Part shown: one piece after another, positions 51,974-63,199 of the stretch | Position numbering within the stretch: the stretch's first letter is position 1 | How the letters are laid out: each line of letters starts with the position of its first letter | NCBI RefSeq assembly: GCF_932276165.1 | Contig: NC_064004.1 | Location: forward strand, 1,064,001-1,128,000 | Direction: 5' to 3' | From: Plutella xylostella | Taxonomy: Eukaryota > Arthropoda > Insecta > Lepidoptera > Plutellidae | DNA: 64,000 nucleotides | Position numbers and translations under genes: made by a program | The notes under the pieces: generated by a model | Told to the model about the DNA's origin: nothing | The model's database searches: none | What the model saw: only the letters and a program-made list of their open reading frames with translations

Positions 51974-52345
51974 AAAAATACCATCAAAGGGGGGCGATTT
52001 TCAAAGTTATTCAAGTAAATGTAAATTTTTGCTGTTTTTTTGTGTCAAAAAAATTAGATTAGGTGCTTGTAACTTATTTTGTGTAACTTTTTAGCAGTTT
52101 TGCATATTTTTATTCGATAGAGATGATTTTTTGCGGATAAAAGCATTTTATTTCATGTCCGTAAGCCGTTTGAATCTCGAGATATGATTTTTTATGAAAA
52201 CTAAGGATCTAAAACTTTAAAATGGCCGCCATTTCTAGAGTATTGAGATTTGACCCCACATATGGGGGTTTTTTCTCGATGAAATTACTTGTAGAATACC
52301 CTTAAAGTTTGTCGGGTTCGAAAAACAACAATGTTGTATATCCAT
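51960..52345. repeat. Repeat copy B (inverse of 40241-40494 plus 43389-43540)
   Basis: Reverse-complement match including GCAAAAAATCATCTCTATCG-type text and the CACATATGGGGG motif. It represents the empty site for the LINE at 40495. Confidence 0.8.
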
Positions 52346-52920
52346 TATCTTTCACGAGAAATCGAATGTAGAAAACTGACACTCTGACTGAACTGAACCA
52401 TGGAAGTAGAAAAAAATCAAAAATAATTAAGAAGGAAAAATAGAAAAAAACTACTTCCACGGTCTGAACTTAAATTCAGGCTAGTTTTTATTGCAAAATT
52501 CCTAAGGGAATTTTTTTTAATGCATTTTTTGATGCAAGCGGGAATATTTAGTTACTAATTTAATAATTTAAACAGCTAAATCAAAAGTTATACGGTGATG
52601 TTTTAAAAAAAACATTCTACTACATATTATGTTAAAGTCACGTTGACCAACAAAGTTTCTATGAAACTGATATGAAAATGATATTTTTTTTCGCTAATTT
52701 TGATATTCTGATTTTATTTCAGGGCTTAGATATAACATGCTGCTCAGAAAAATTTACGGTTTTTGAATTCTTTAACAACAATCCGGAGGCATTTTGAGTG
52801 GAAAAAAAATTACACTAACCCGAAATCATCACCACCAGCATATTAAAAACAGCCATACCTCCAAAGTGATAAAATAACTATACATTATAATATTAAATTC
52901 CCATGGTGTGATAGGATATG

Positions 52921-53780
52921 TGCCTGTAGTCCCGCTGTCCCCGTAATTCTTGTCCCCGTTAAGCGGGGACAACGGTACTTTCAGAAAATAAATAAAATCA
53001 GGCCCGTTGTCCCCGTTGGACGTGAGCTCCTCAACGGGGACAGCGGCACTTAATAAAAAAATAAAAAATCAGACCCGTTGTCCCCGTTCTCAAAATAAAC
53101 TTTAAAAAACACAAGTAGGTATATTTTTTATTTCATTAATTTTATATAATACCTATCTCCACATCAAATCGCTTTTTAGCTTAGATCAATTCATAACTAA
53201 CCTGGGTGATAATTTGGCAAATTTGATGAACGTGTAAATTTTAAAGGATGCGCTAACGGCACAGATAAGATTGTTGTTTGCAAAACTCTCATTGGCTTAT
53301 TCTAAATCAGTCAACCAATGAGAGATTCCGTAACTACACTACCCTTTTGAACATTCATACCTGTCATATTTTTTTTTATTGCTCATTGAGACGATGGAAA
53401 AAGTCCTAAAGTCCGTAGAATCCCCGTTTTGTGAAACTTGAAATGTTTTTATTTTTATAAAATTACTAACGCATAGAATAAATCTGAATTTTTTTTAGGA
53501 AGATACGGAGGGTTATTCCTATCATCAGAAAAATTATGAGCGTTGTCGAATTTTTTCGGACATTGCCCATTACCTAAAGCCGATCATGTAACATTTTGTT
53601 TCATTTTATTTTGTCCATTTCGTGCTAATAGAATTCGGAGGGGACAACGACACGTAAAATTTTAACGGCCCGTTGTCCCCGTTCACTATTGACCGCAAAG
53701 GGGACAACGGAACGTAAATATAATGACGTCCCGTTGTCCCCGTAACGGGGACACAGTTACGGGGACAACGGGACTACAGG
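52921..53780. mobile_element. 860-bp element with TIRs and GTTGTCCCCGTT iterons
   Basis: Inverted ends CCTGTAGTCCCGCTGTCCCC and GGGGACAACGGGACTACAGG. Direct repeats GGATATG abut both sides (52914-52920, 53781-53787). About twelve GTCCCC/GGGGAC cores, most inside (CCC)GTTGTCCCCGTT, fall into two clusters, 52935-53095 and 53638-53778. The AT-rich centre has no ORF. The iterons look like transposase-binding sites. Confidence 0.8.
53388..53572. repeat. Inverted repeat partner of 54158-54342
   Basis: ACGGAGGGTTATTCCTAT, AAAATTATGAGCGTTGTCG and AAACTTGAAATGTT occur in reverse complement at 54158-54342. One copy lies inside the CCCCGTT element, the other outside the hAT block. Confidence 0.75.
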
Positions 53781-54544
53781 GGATATGCCTATGTGCATGC
53801 CCATCACCTAAATGGCTTGCCCATTTAGGTGATGGGCATGCCCACCTTGCCCATATAGGTGGATCCGCGCCTGTTACTTAGGTACTACTTTTCAACGCCT
53901 TTTAGGGCCAGTTTTTTGATCCCTAGTTAACTCAACCATTGGTCAAAAATGCCTACCATTAGTTAAAAACCAACGAAATTCGTATGCAGATGTCATGTTT
54001 GACAAGTGACTTGACTAATGGTTAAAGTTGACCACGGATCAAAGAACTCGACCTTAGTTTAAGTTAGAAAGGTGCTACGAATCTGAATAGGTTTTATTAA
54101 AGTCCTGATTCTGAAATGCATGTTCCCATACTAAAAACCTGACGTTACCAACATAATGGGCTATGTCCGAAAAAATCGACAACGCTCATAATTTTTCTGA
54201 TCATAAGAATAACCCTCCGTATCATCCTAAAAAAATCTCAGATTTTTTCTATGCGTTAGTAATTTTATAAAAATAATAACATTTCAAGTTTCACAAAACG
54301 GGGAAATTACGGCACTCAGGACTTTTTCCATCGGAAATCGCTGCCTGCGCTTACCACGACCATATCGACTTACTGTATTAAGCATAAGCGTAAGCGTACC
54401 GATTGCTGTAAGTTGACGCAACTTTACGAAATGTGTTGATCCACTATCACTAAACATTGCCCTAGCTTATAGATAGCCTACTATTAATAAGGATCCTTAC
54501 TCATAAGTACAGAATCATTCAGTTTCCTCAAAGTAAGGAAATGG

Positions 54545-54846
54545 TAGATCGCATGAAACATGCCAGTCAGCGATTGATGCTGTCAAAATATGCAAGCTGA
54601 AGTGGCAGTGGGCTGGTCATATCTGCCGACGAACCGATAACCGTTGGGGTAGACGAGTTCTCTAGTGGAGACCACGAACAGGCAAACGCAGCGTGGGACG
54701 CCCTCCTGCCCGCTTGACTGACGACCTTAGGCGGGTAGCAGGAGCAGGTAGTGGTTGGATGAGGAAGGCCGAGGACCGAGTGTTGTGGCACTCCTTGGGA
54801 GAGGCCTATGTCCAGCAGTGGATGATTATTGGCTGATGATGATGAT
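54545..54846 (+). mobile_element. RTE-type LINE 3' end
   Basis: A frame with LKWQWAGHICRRTDNRWGRR, GRPPARLTDDLRRVAG and EDRVLWHSLGEAYVQQW runs to the tail ATGATTATTGGCTGATGATG. This is the classic RTE 3' terminus. Confidence 0.8.
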
Positions 54847-54889
54847 TGATGCTATTGGGCTGGCCAATCCTTTCTCCACTGTGACAAAC

Positions 54890-55018
54890 TCAAGACTGCA
54901 CACGGGTTCGTTATCGACGTAGATAAACGTCACTATATCGCGATCATATCGCGATTCACCATGCGCTTGTGGTTAAACGAGTTTATCGACGTCGTTGCCT
55001 AGCCCGTGTAGCGGCCGC
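54890..55018. mobile_element. MITE of the CGTAGATAAACGTCACTA family
   Basis: TTATCGACGTAGATAAACG and GTTTATCGACGTCG form imperfect arms, with CACGGG and CCCGTGTAG near the ends. Relative of 30966-31176. Confidence 0.55.
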
Positions 55019-55019
55019 T

Positions 55020-56374
55020 GCTTGCTTGTTGGCGAAACGTAAAGAAAAGCAGTGTTGTATCAGTAAAAGTCATTCCAAGTTGGTATTCGTTCTTTAAACA
55101 TGCAGAGATACCTAACTAATGGTAGGGTAAGTTTTAGGAAATGTCTTCACTTTTGAGGAGCAGCGGCGAACAGACCTGGACACAAGAAGAGACGAACTGA
55201 AAGCTAGACCACCTGCGGCAATAGTACCTACCTGTGGCGGACTCATAGCCACTAGTTCAGATGAAGATCAACAGATGGCGCTCGGAACGCAATACAGAGA
55301 AGATGTATGGGAACTACGCAAATCACTATGAAATCCTACATCGCGCATTCGAAGTTTCTCACCTACTCTGTAATATATAGAAATCCCCAACGCTAACCGT
55401 CGGGCAGCTGCCCGCCAGGCCACACCACCCGGCCTGGTCGTAGGATCCTCCCTTTGCATGGGGATGTTCTACTCTACCACCTCCAGCATATCTCCATATA
55501 CCTATACAATTACGAAAATGGGTCACTGAAATGTGGCATATACGGTCGGACATTTAACGCCAAGATAGGCTACATAAACCACATCCGGGCACCTACGAAG
55601 CCTAACTCTCCACTAGCAGTCGCCGTAGCCGTATCGGCTTGGAAGAAGAAGACAAGTTTTCGGACCTAAGCTTCCCAGAATCCATCCTAGGGAAACAGAT
55701 AGGAGTAAGTAATCGAACAATTAACTAAAATTAAGGTTATTAGGCAAAGTAATAGATTTTTTTCAGTATTCCGGGGCTTTCCTAAATCGTGCATGCAATC
55801 GTCCAATACATCTTCATCGCATTCGTTCCCGTCCACAACCCCTATGCTCCATCCCTCTCACACTCTACTCAAAATTAACTCATCAAACATTAGCCTTTCC
55901 ACGTATTGAATAATCACTTTACGCAAACCGGCATGCAATTCTGAAAATTAATTAATAATACAAACAAAGAAATGCAATTGAACTATACAAAGGAAGCCGC
56001 GGAAAAAGCTTAGTATGACTTATTTACAAGTCACACGAAAATTGGATTTATTCGACAGACACAAAGTCTTATTTCATCTGAAAGCTGTGTAGTGGCATTT
56101 CTATAGCGCCCGCATTGCGGCTGTCTCGCTCGCACTCGTGTATTGTCGATGTGTGTGTGACGCCCTTTTCTGTAACACGAGGTCCTGTGAAAGGCGCTTG
56201 CTTGTGTGCGTAATAAGCAGGTATTGCTATCAGTGTGGCAGCGGTGGGGTTTTTACCCGATTTTGGGGGTGTTCAATTTTTTAATTAAATAATGAACTGT
56301 CAGTACTGGCACGTTTGAAATAAATTGGTAAAACTACAGTGAAAGTATTGGAAAAGGTAATTAAATAATAATTA
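55020..56374. other. Unassigned; possible retroelement pieces
   Basis: Several modest frames exist at 55260-55670, but none matches a family I recognise and they overlap on both strands. No gene supported. Confidence 0.3.
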
Positions 56375-56377
56375 AAA

Positions 56378-56672
56378 AAATTAAAAAACCGACTTCAAAA
56401 AACCACTAAAATGTAAGAAATAATTTAAGGTTTACACAAATTCTACTCGTATGAGACAGTACAAATATACCTAAGCAGGAACTGTTCTTTTTTGATGTTG
56501 GTGCGGTGACAAAGTAATCTGAAGAAATATGGCACCAACTTCAAAAAAGAACAGTTCCTGCTTAGGTATATTTGTACTGTCTCATACGAGTAGAATTTGT
56601 GTAAACCTTAAATTATTTCTTACATTTTAGTGGTTTTTTGAAGTCGGTTTTTTAATTTTTTTAATTATTATT
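56378..56672. mobile_element. Near-perfect 295-bp palindrome (MITE)
   Basis: Arms of about 130 bp: AAAAACCGACTTCAAAAAAC and GTTTTTTGAAGTCGGTTTTT at the ends, AGGAACTGTTCTTTTTTGA and its complement towards the centre, with a 40-bp loop. Confidence 0.9.
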
Positions 56673-56739
56673 TTATTTAATAGTTTTTAGTTTATTTGTA
56701 ATAATTTTCAATCAAAAGTAAGGTGCAAATGATACCAAA

Positions 56740-57165
56740 ATGTCCTACTAATCAATACGAATCATTCAAGCCTAAACACGAAGTAGTTGCTATATACCGT
56801 TGAGGAGTTCCCCTGACTGCCTTCCGTTTCCATCATCAGATCAGCTCAAGGTCACCATCATATTTTTTTGTTATAAGAACTATATTTACGTTCTTAATTT
56901 CATTAGAATCGGTTAATATGTGCCCAAAATTGAAATTCATACCCTGTTTTTACCCCTTTACCCACCCTTGGGGGTGAGATAAAATTCTGAAAAAAAAATG
57001 GGACCACCTGGAAGCTCAACCCAATACAACAAAAAAAGAATTTTCAAAATCGGTTCACAAACGGCGGAGTAATCGGTGAACATACATAAAAAAAAATATA
57101 AAAAAAAAAAAAAAGATCCCGACGAATTGAGAACCTCCTCCTTTTTTTGAAGTCGGTTAAAAAGG
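56740..57165. repeat. Interspersed lepidopteran repeat
   Basis: CCTTGGGGGTGAGATAAAAT, AAAATCGGTTCACAAACGG, CGGAGTAATCGGTGAACATA and the end AGAACCTCCTCC(T)nGAAGTCGGTT, a frequent combination in moth genomes. Confidence 0.6.
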
Positions 57166-57288
57166 AAATATTAATATATAGTATTAAAGTGAATAATAAT
57201 AGCTAGCGTCTGGGAATCTTAAGTTTCCATACAAAAACTATTAATATTTTTATTGCATTGCGTGATTGTATTGGCTATACATTATTTA

Positions 57289-57370
57289 TACTCACGAGCA
57301 ATGAAACGGTTCCTGTGACATATGAAACGTCAAATGGATGATGGAACTGTTCATAGCACGTGAGTGTATA
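57289..57370. mobile_element. Short MITE related to 30350-30580
   Basis: ATACTCACGAGCAATGAAAC with GGTTCC inside, mirrored by GGAACTGTTCATAGCACGTG and AGTGTAT. Confidence 0.6.
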
Positions 57371-57374
57371 GTTA

Positions 57375-57650
57375 AAAAAATACTGGGAAAATTCATCTCT
57401 GGAAGGGGTGAAACGAGGAGGCAAAATTGTTAGGGGATGGTAGGAAAGCTAAAAGGAGTTTATTTGAGTAGAAGGGATTTTATGGAAGGGAAGCGGAGAC
57501 GAGGGGACGATAAAGAAGGGAAAAGGTGAGGAAATCGTATTAGGTGAGGTAAGACTAAGCAGTCGGACCAAGTGTTCAGAGGGTAAATGGATGGGGCGGA
57601 GAGATGCGGATAGAAGGGGAGAGGAGAGGACGGGACCAATTTGAGAACTA
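57375..57650. other. Purine-rich tract, no gene
   Basis: The + strand is strongly biased to A and G (for example GGAAGGGAAGCGGAGACGAG). No family or ORF recognised. Confidence 0.5.
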
Positions 57651-57782
57651 AGAACTAATTATGCATGGTTACAGAGGTCAAATAAATATAAGAACAGGCT
57701 GCTTGGAAGTCGGACGAAGGAGACCTTTATAGGAAAACATTTTAAGGCGAACACATTGTTACTTCAAATTAAGTTAATATTA

Positions 57783-57814
<32 letters not shown>
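57783..57814. repeat. (AC)n microsatellite
   Basis: About 16 CA units, at the tail side of the SINE that follows. Confidence 0.95.
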
Positions 57815-57820
<6 letters not shown>

Positions 57821-58061
57821 GCCTTGTACTAATGTACTCCCTTGCGGGGTAGGCAGAGGTGCAATGTTGCACCCACTTTTCGCCAGAGTGTTATGTTAGT
57901 CCCAATGTAATAGGGGGCGGGCCTATTGCCATTTTACGGGCACATCCAAGACCCGAGAACAAATATCTGTATTTAAACAAATATCTGCCCCAGCCGGGAA
58001 TCGAACCCGGGACCATCGGCTCAGTAGTCAGGGTCACTAACCACTACGCCATTCGGTCGTT
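57815..58061 (-). mobile_element. Full-length tRNA-derived SINE, minus strand
   Basis: Reverse complement of 59493-59755. The tRNA head lies at 57990-58061 (GGGAATCGAACCCGGGACCA on this strand) and the tail merges with (AC)n. Confidence 0.9.
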
Positions 58062-58355
58062 AATATTAATATTCAAGTAAGTAATGAAACTAATGAAGTT
58101 TCAAAGGGAAATTGACTATTAGATTCATAAATATTAGAATATGTAGATCTAGAAATGTCCGAAACAACCTTTAACTACACCTAACTATAATCTTTACAAC
58201 ACGGTGACAAGACACACTGTAGTTCTTCTCGTTCGTCATCAACGAGTGAAATAATTTTTCCCTGAATATGGGAATAAAAAGTGGGTAAACGGTAAACTCT
58301 AGGCTGGCATCCCCACCTTACAACGCGAGTCGCCAAACAAAATTCCAGCCCCTTC

Positions 58356-58526
58356 AGTTCACATCGGACCCTTCCCCAGTGCGTCGCGTGCGGACATCTT
58401 ATCACGAAAACAGTGTTTTTGATAAAAATCGAGTGTTTTATTCTGTGTTCTGTGATAAAAAAACCGTGCAGTGATTGAATACCGCAAACTATTTTGACAG
58501 CCATGTTTGCAGTTTCCCGCCAATAG
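58356..58526 (+). other. Candidate non-coding first exon
   Basis: Starts at an initiator-like TTCAGTTC and ends in the strong donor CAATAG|GTAAGT. The only ATG near the end (58503) is stopped by TAG before the donor, so it would be untranslated leader. No downstream exon was identified. Confidence 0.25.
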
Positions 58527-58689
58527 GTAAGTTTGACGTTTGTTTTGTTTTTATTTTTACAAAAACATAAAAAAAGCTTTCTTCGCAGCCGGAGGTTGTA
58601 GTTGTAGTGGCCAGTGTTTTTGTGAATTAAGTTCTTTTCATGTGCATAGTTATCGACTTTAGTTTTAATTTTCGAATTATATTCCATGT

Positions 58690-59490
58690 TTCGTAATATT
58701 GGATGTGCTCATATAAGAGCGATTTATAAACCAGTTTCGTCAACCAATAAGAACGGAGACCCAAGAGCTTTCAATTAAAGTCTTCAATTCAATGAATTAA
58801 ACATTATTATTTGAATAACCTCTTTGGTAGCCCGCATTTGAAAGACCTAAATATCTAACTACCTTTTATAAATACCTATCAGGTAATAATTTAAGGACCT
58901 AATAAGTAGGTAGGTACGAAATTTTCAATAAATAACTGACATGAAATAGGTTACAAAGGGAGAATCGGATACATTGGAATAACACCGAAATCCCTACGTA
59001 CTATACTAATCCACCAAATTATACCTATCTACCTTTAGTTACTAGTTTCAAAATTACATAATGTATTGGTATTTTTGGTACGATATGGATATGGTAGGTA
59101 GCCTAATTTACCTTTATTCTTATATCGATGTATGTATGTAGGTAGGCAATCTACAGTTATCCAAATAAAAAAAAAACCTAGCGATAATACAATAAAATTG
59201 GTGTTTATATTTAGGCAATATTGAAAAAGTTTTACTTAAGTAAATCTAAATATTTAGGTAGGAACACAATAAAAAGGAAAGTCTTTAAACCTAGGCACTT
59301 ACACTTACATCATAGAACCTAGGTATTCGCCGATACCGCGGTAAACCTAGGACCGGTCTAGTGCACCTACCTAGCTATTAGATTTGCATGGATTTTCTAG
59401 TTTGAAGCTTTGTTCGCTAAACTTTGACTAGAGCTAGATTGTGTCTAGCCTCGGGGTATGGTTTGGATATTCTAAGCTAAGCTATTTTCT
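58690..59490. other. No recognised feature
   Basis: AT-rich, many TAGGTAGGTA runs, no ORF or repeat family identified. Confidence 0.4.
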
Positions 59491-59492
59491 GC

Positions 59493-59755
59493 CGACGACC
59501 GAATGGCGTAGTGGTTAGTGACCCTGACTACTGAGCCGATGGTCCCGGGTTCGATTCCCGGCTGGGGCAGATATTTGTTTAAACACAGATATTTGTTCTC
59601 GGGTCTTGGATGTGCCCGTAAAATGGCAATAGGCTCGCCCCCTATTACATTGGGACTAACATAACACTCTGGCGAAAAGTGGGTGCAGCAATGCACCTCT
59701 GCCTACCCCGCAAGGGAGTACATTAGTACAAGGCGTGAGTGCGTGTGTGTGTTAT
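59493..59755 (+). mobile_element. Full-length tRNA-derived SINE
   Basis: The head GACCGAATGGCGTAGTGGTT has box A, and GGTTCGATTCCC is box B. The body contains CTCGGGTCTTGGATGTGCCC and CTGGCGAAAAGTGGGTGCAG, and it ends in a short (GT)n. The 3' region does not restore a tRNA acceptor stem. Confidence 0.9.
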
Positions 59756-60180
59756 TTTCTGTATGTACAGTCATGAGCATTATCATGTAGGTACCTAACT
59801 ATAGTTACACTTTTGTATCCTCACGAAATAAAATTTGTTAAATAGGTACTTGCTTAAATATGAAGTAAGTGCCACACAAGACAAGTTATGGTCAGCTTCT
59901 TAACTTACCTACTTTGTATTTTTTTTCTCTATGCTTAGGTAGGTACCTGCTTCTACAATGAACGGGGGTCATCGCGAAGTCAAAACGAAGTAACATTTTA
60001 ACAAAGTTTAAATTTTAGTGTCAAATTCAATACAATTTAAATCGGAAAAACGTTGTTAAAACAATAGTTCGCAACAGGGAGCCAGACATTTCACCATGGG
60101 CTATGCTCATAGGTTACGAACATTGTAGCGTAACGGATATCGGATCATATCATATTAATTAACTATATATATCGATTAAC

Positions 60181-60522
60181 GAGCGGTGGTAGCTCAGTCG
60201 GGTAAGCGCCCGCTTCTCACGCAAGAGATGCGGGTTCGAATCCCGGCGCTGACATGTACCAATGAGTTCTTTTAACATAAGTACAATGTATACCATCGCT
60301 CTTACGGTGAAGGAAAACATCGTGAGGAAACCTGCATATCTAGATTTAGCACATCAATCTAGATATGTGAACCCACCAACCCGCAGTGGACCAGCGTGGT
60401 GGGTAATGGTCCAAGCTTAGGAAGGCAGTTTAGACCTTGGGGATATGCACAAAGGTTCCACTCGAGAGAGCCAGGTGCAGGTACTTACACCCCCACAGAG
60501 AATAGAATAGAATAGAATAGAA
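60181..60522 (+). mobile_element. Full-length tRNA-derived SINE with (AATAG)n tail
   Basis: Head GCGGTGGTAGCTCAGTCGGG (box A) and GGGTTCGAATCCCG (box B), then a 260-bp body and AATAGAATAGAATAG. Reference copy for the fragments at 16390, 17300, 17790 and 27495. Confidence 0.92.
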
Positions 60523-60529
60523 TATATCG

Positions 60530-61883
60530 ATTAACTAGTTACTACAATTATGGTTCTTTATACTTAGGTAAATATCTATGTAGGTATTACTTGTAAAACA
60601 AAGAAATGATTTAAATATATATATTTAGTAAAAATCAATAGCTCACTTGAAGACTTAAGGTAGTTTCTTGGGCCCGGCTTATCTTTTCTTTTCACTCAGT
60701 ATATAAATAAACTATGTGCCTCTAACGTCTAAAATCTGAAAAATAACCCAATTACTTTAAATCTGGTAAGCAGTCTTATAGATTTTATTAACATGAATGT
60801 GCCATAATTTAGTACATTTAACAATTTTTCCTGATAATGATACATCTCATTGTCGACAAAGAGATTTCGTCACAAAAAACGTTCATTTTTTCACAAAGTC
60901 CTTTGTAACTGAACTGTATTTCTTTATGTTTGACACCGAATGAAAAAGACGAAATGTACTTACTTATAAGTTTCGTTTGTATCATGTCATGTGCACTAAG
61001 TACTTACATAAATCCATGATTCAAATAATATTTGTAAGTATTAATTCGGTATGTTAAGTAAAATTAAATGATGCTGATTCCAAAACCATTTCGAGATATT
61101 GTCCTCCTAGTCAATGTTTCATTGATAAATAAATAAAATAGCGAAAGATTCCGATTTTATTAACAAAAAATACTTTGTCCTTCAAAACGCTCCTCAAGGT
61201 CATAATTTCAGTATTTATTTCCTTTCTTTTCAAAAATTACAATACTTAGCAATGCTATTATCACTGTTAGTGTATCAAACAGACAGGAAACCATAATAAA
61301 GTACCACAGAACACCTCTTTTTAACTACGCATTATTTCGAAAATAAATTTCGCGTAAAGTAACGCGTGACGTCACGCGGTACAAAAAGAGCGGATCTTTA
61401 AAAAAATCTAAAAAAATAACCAGAGTATCAAAATCAAAAATCTTCAAATTAGTGTCTCAAATTTCCACATACTTCAATAAGAAATGATAAAAAATTACCA
61501 TACCGAGTCGCGTGCGATGAATTAGTTACAGTGACAATGATGTCAATTCTGAAGGCGGAAATTATAATTTTAATGCTGTCAAAACCTTAAATTCTTTGTT
61601 TAAAATTCGACTCTATGACTGTTCCCTGAAATCTCATTTTATACTAGCATTTTTTTTTGTTTGACAGCGTTAAAATTAGAATTTCTGCCTTCAGAATCAA
61701 CATCAATATAGCACCAAATTACAACTAAACGGAAAGGGCTAGCTTGATGACACTGTCTGCATTGAACATTAAAATTTATCAGAGCATCAGAATATTAGCA
61801 ACTAAAAAAGAACTATTATTGTGTTCAAATTTCAAATTCAATATTTTTTTTAAATTGGGGCCATTTGGTGTCTGCATTTGTAC
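60530..61883. other. No recognised gene
   Basis: AT-rich. An imperfect inverted pair (AAATTATAATTTTAATGCTG near 61558 and CAGCGTTAAAATTAGAATTT near 61664, with GGCGGAAA-type flanks) suggests a MITE at about 61545-61700. Nothing else is supported. Confidence 0.35.
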
Positions 61884-62094
61884 AGTGCCACAAACTTATC
61901 TGTTCCGGTGACAGCTCACGTAAATGTGTAATATTTTTTCATTCTATAAGATTTTAAGTTTGCCAGTAGTGGTAATTCGCTCTTGTGGTTTCAATAAACG
62001 CATCTAATCTATATCAATATATAATGCATGAGTATATAATGAGATATTGATCAATTTAGTTCGCTCTCACCGGAACAGATAAGTTTGTCGCACT
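61884..62094. mobile_element. Short member of the GTGCCACAA-CTTATCTGTTCCGGTGA family
   Basis: AGTGCCACAAACTTATCTGT at the left and ACAGATAAGTTTGTCGCACT at the right, with TA at the flanks. 211 bp, non-coding. Confidence 0.85.
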
Positions 62095-62138
62095 ATAAGT
62101 GGAACTTTTTAATTAAGTAGTGTGAATACTGTGAATAT

Positions 62139-63199
62139 AGTGCCACAATCTTATCTGTTCCGGTGGTCAAAATGTGCAACTAACGAGACGTCATTGTCAA
62201 ACGTCCTTTCGTACTCTGTGCGTTATTTAAGTTGTCAATTTCTGCGAAGAGGCTGACGCTACGTTATTTAATTTGTTTTGTGATTTTCTGCGTGAAAATA
62301 ATGCCAAAAGCGCTAAAATGTTATGCAAGAAATGTAATACTAGATATATTGGCTTTTATGCAGGAAGAATAACATATTCAGACGCCTTTAATTCCGTTTG
62401 AAAAATTGGAAGAACGAGTTGCAGCGGCTACAGGTTAGTGTTGCCAAATATGACGAATAATTTTACCCATATACTCACATGTAATTTTATTAATATTTTC
62501 ACCCCATCCCGTGCCCCAGAAGGGGGGACGGGATGGGTCATAATGAAAAGTATATAATCTTTATTTTTCTTTGATTACAGGTGACATGTCACTTTAAATC
62601 TTAAGCATTATACCAAGAAGAATTTCCCGCACCTGCAGCGATTTTAGACGAAATAATGATGATTAATGACATCCTTTACCTATCAAGGGTTGGCTGGAAG
62701 AAATAGCTTTTTGAAAATTAGCCTTTTTACATTGTGTGTGTTTTTTTTTTAATTTTATGGTCTTATTTCTTGTTACTTTAGATTACTTTAGAAAATGTAA
62801 AATAAAGTGTTCATAAATAAATAAATAATAATTAATAGTTTTTTTTCAGTCTGTCTATCTTGGTATTTCCACGACCCACAGATCTGATATTACCTATACT
62901 TACCATTGTAATCTAGATTTAATCTCCTATATCAGAACATAATTAGAGCTTATTTTATTTCTGTTCGCCGTGTACAAATTTTCCATACAACTAATGTCGT
63001 TAGATATATAATACCCTCTTTCATTTTCTATCGACCCAATATTTTGATTTATCTATACTTATGAATGTACCTAATTGTAAAATAGGCAATAGCAGAAATG
63101 CATTGTCGTTTAAACCACAAATAGGCAAAATTTAATCGATGGCATCACTGGATTCGATCACAGCGAAACCGTCACCGGAACAGATAAGATTGTGGCACT
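62139..63199. mobile_element. Longer member of the same TIR family with transposase remnant
   Basis: AGTGCCACAATCTTATCTGT at the left and ACAGATAAGATTGTGGCACT at the right, flanked by TA. 1061 bp. The interior has an exon-like remnant at 62301-62433. Confidence 0.85.
62301..62433 (+). pseudogene. Decayed N-terminal exon of a transposase
   Basis: Starts MPKALKCYARNVILDILAFM and, after a frame break, continues PLIPFEKLEERVAAATG before a GTTAGT donor. A helix-turn-helix N-terminus ending in an ATG(V/I)S-type motif is usual for a widespread insect transposase family. A candidate second exon starts at 62581 but stops at once. Family assignment is tentative. Confidence 0.45.

Larger units (their letters stand above)
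39529..53873. mobile_element. 14.3-kb hAT-bounded composite of nested elements
   Basis: The left end CAGGCGCGGATCCA is matched by TGGATCCGCGCCTG at the right end. Subterminal ATGGGCAAG motifs are on both sides. The 8-bp direct repeat TTACTTAG flanks exactly (39521-39528, 53874-53881) and fits the hAT target pattern nTnnnnAn. Inside are a SINE piece, two non-LTR elements, fold-back MITEs and the CCCCGTT element. No hAT transposase ORF is visible, so it was probably non-autonomous or has decayed. An alternative is two half-elements that met by rearrangement, but the perfect target duplication argues against it. Confidence 0.75.

Noticed and set aside
54567..54791. Minus-strand frame
   Set aside because: Antisense of an RTE ORF2 3' end, which is the true coding sense.
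58181..58687. 168-codon open frame on the minus strand
   Set aside because: Composition looks random, no domain is recognised, and the opposite strand has a better leader-exon structure.
60181..60253. Functional tRNA gene
   Set aside because: Box A and B are present, but the 3' end does not pair with the 5' end and a SINE body with AATAG tail follows. The same holds for 35400-35470, 59495-59570 and 57990-58061.
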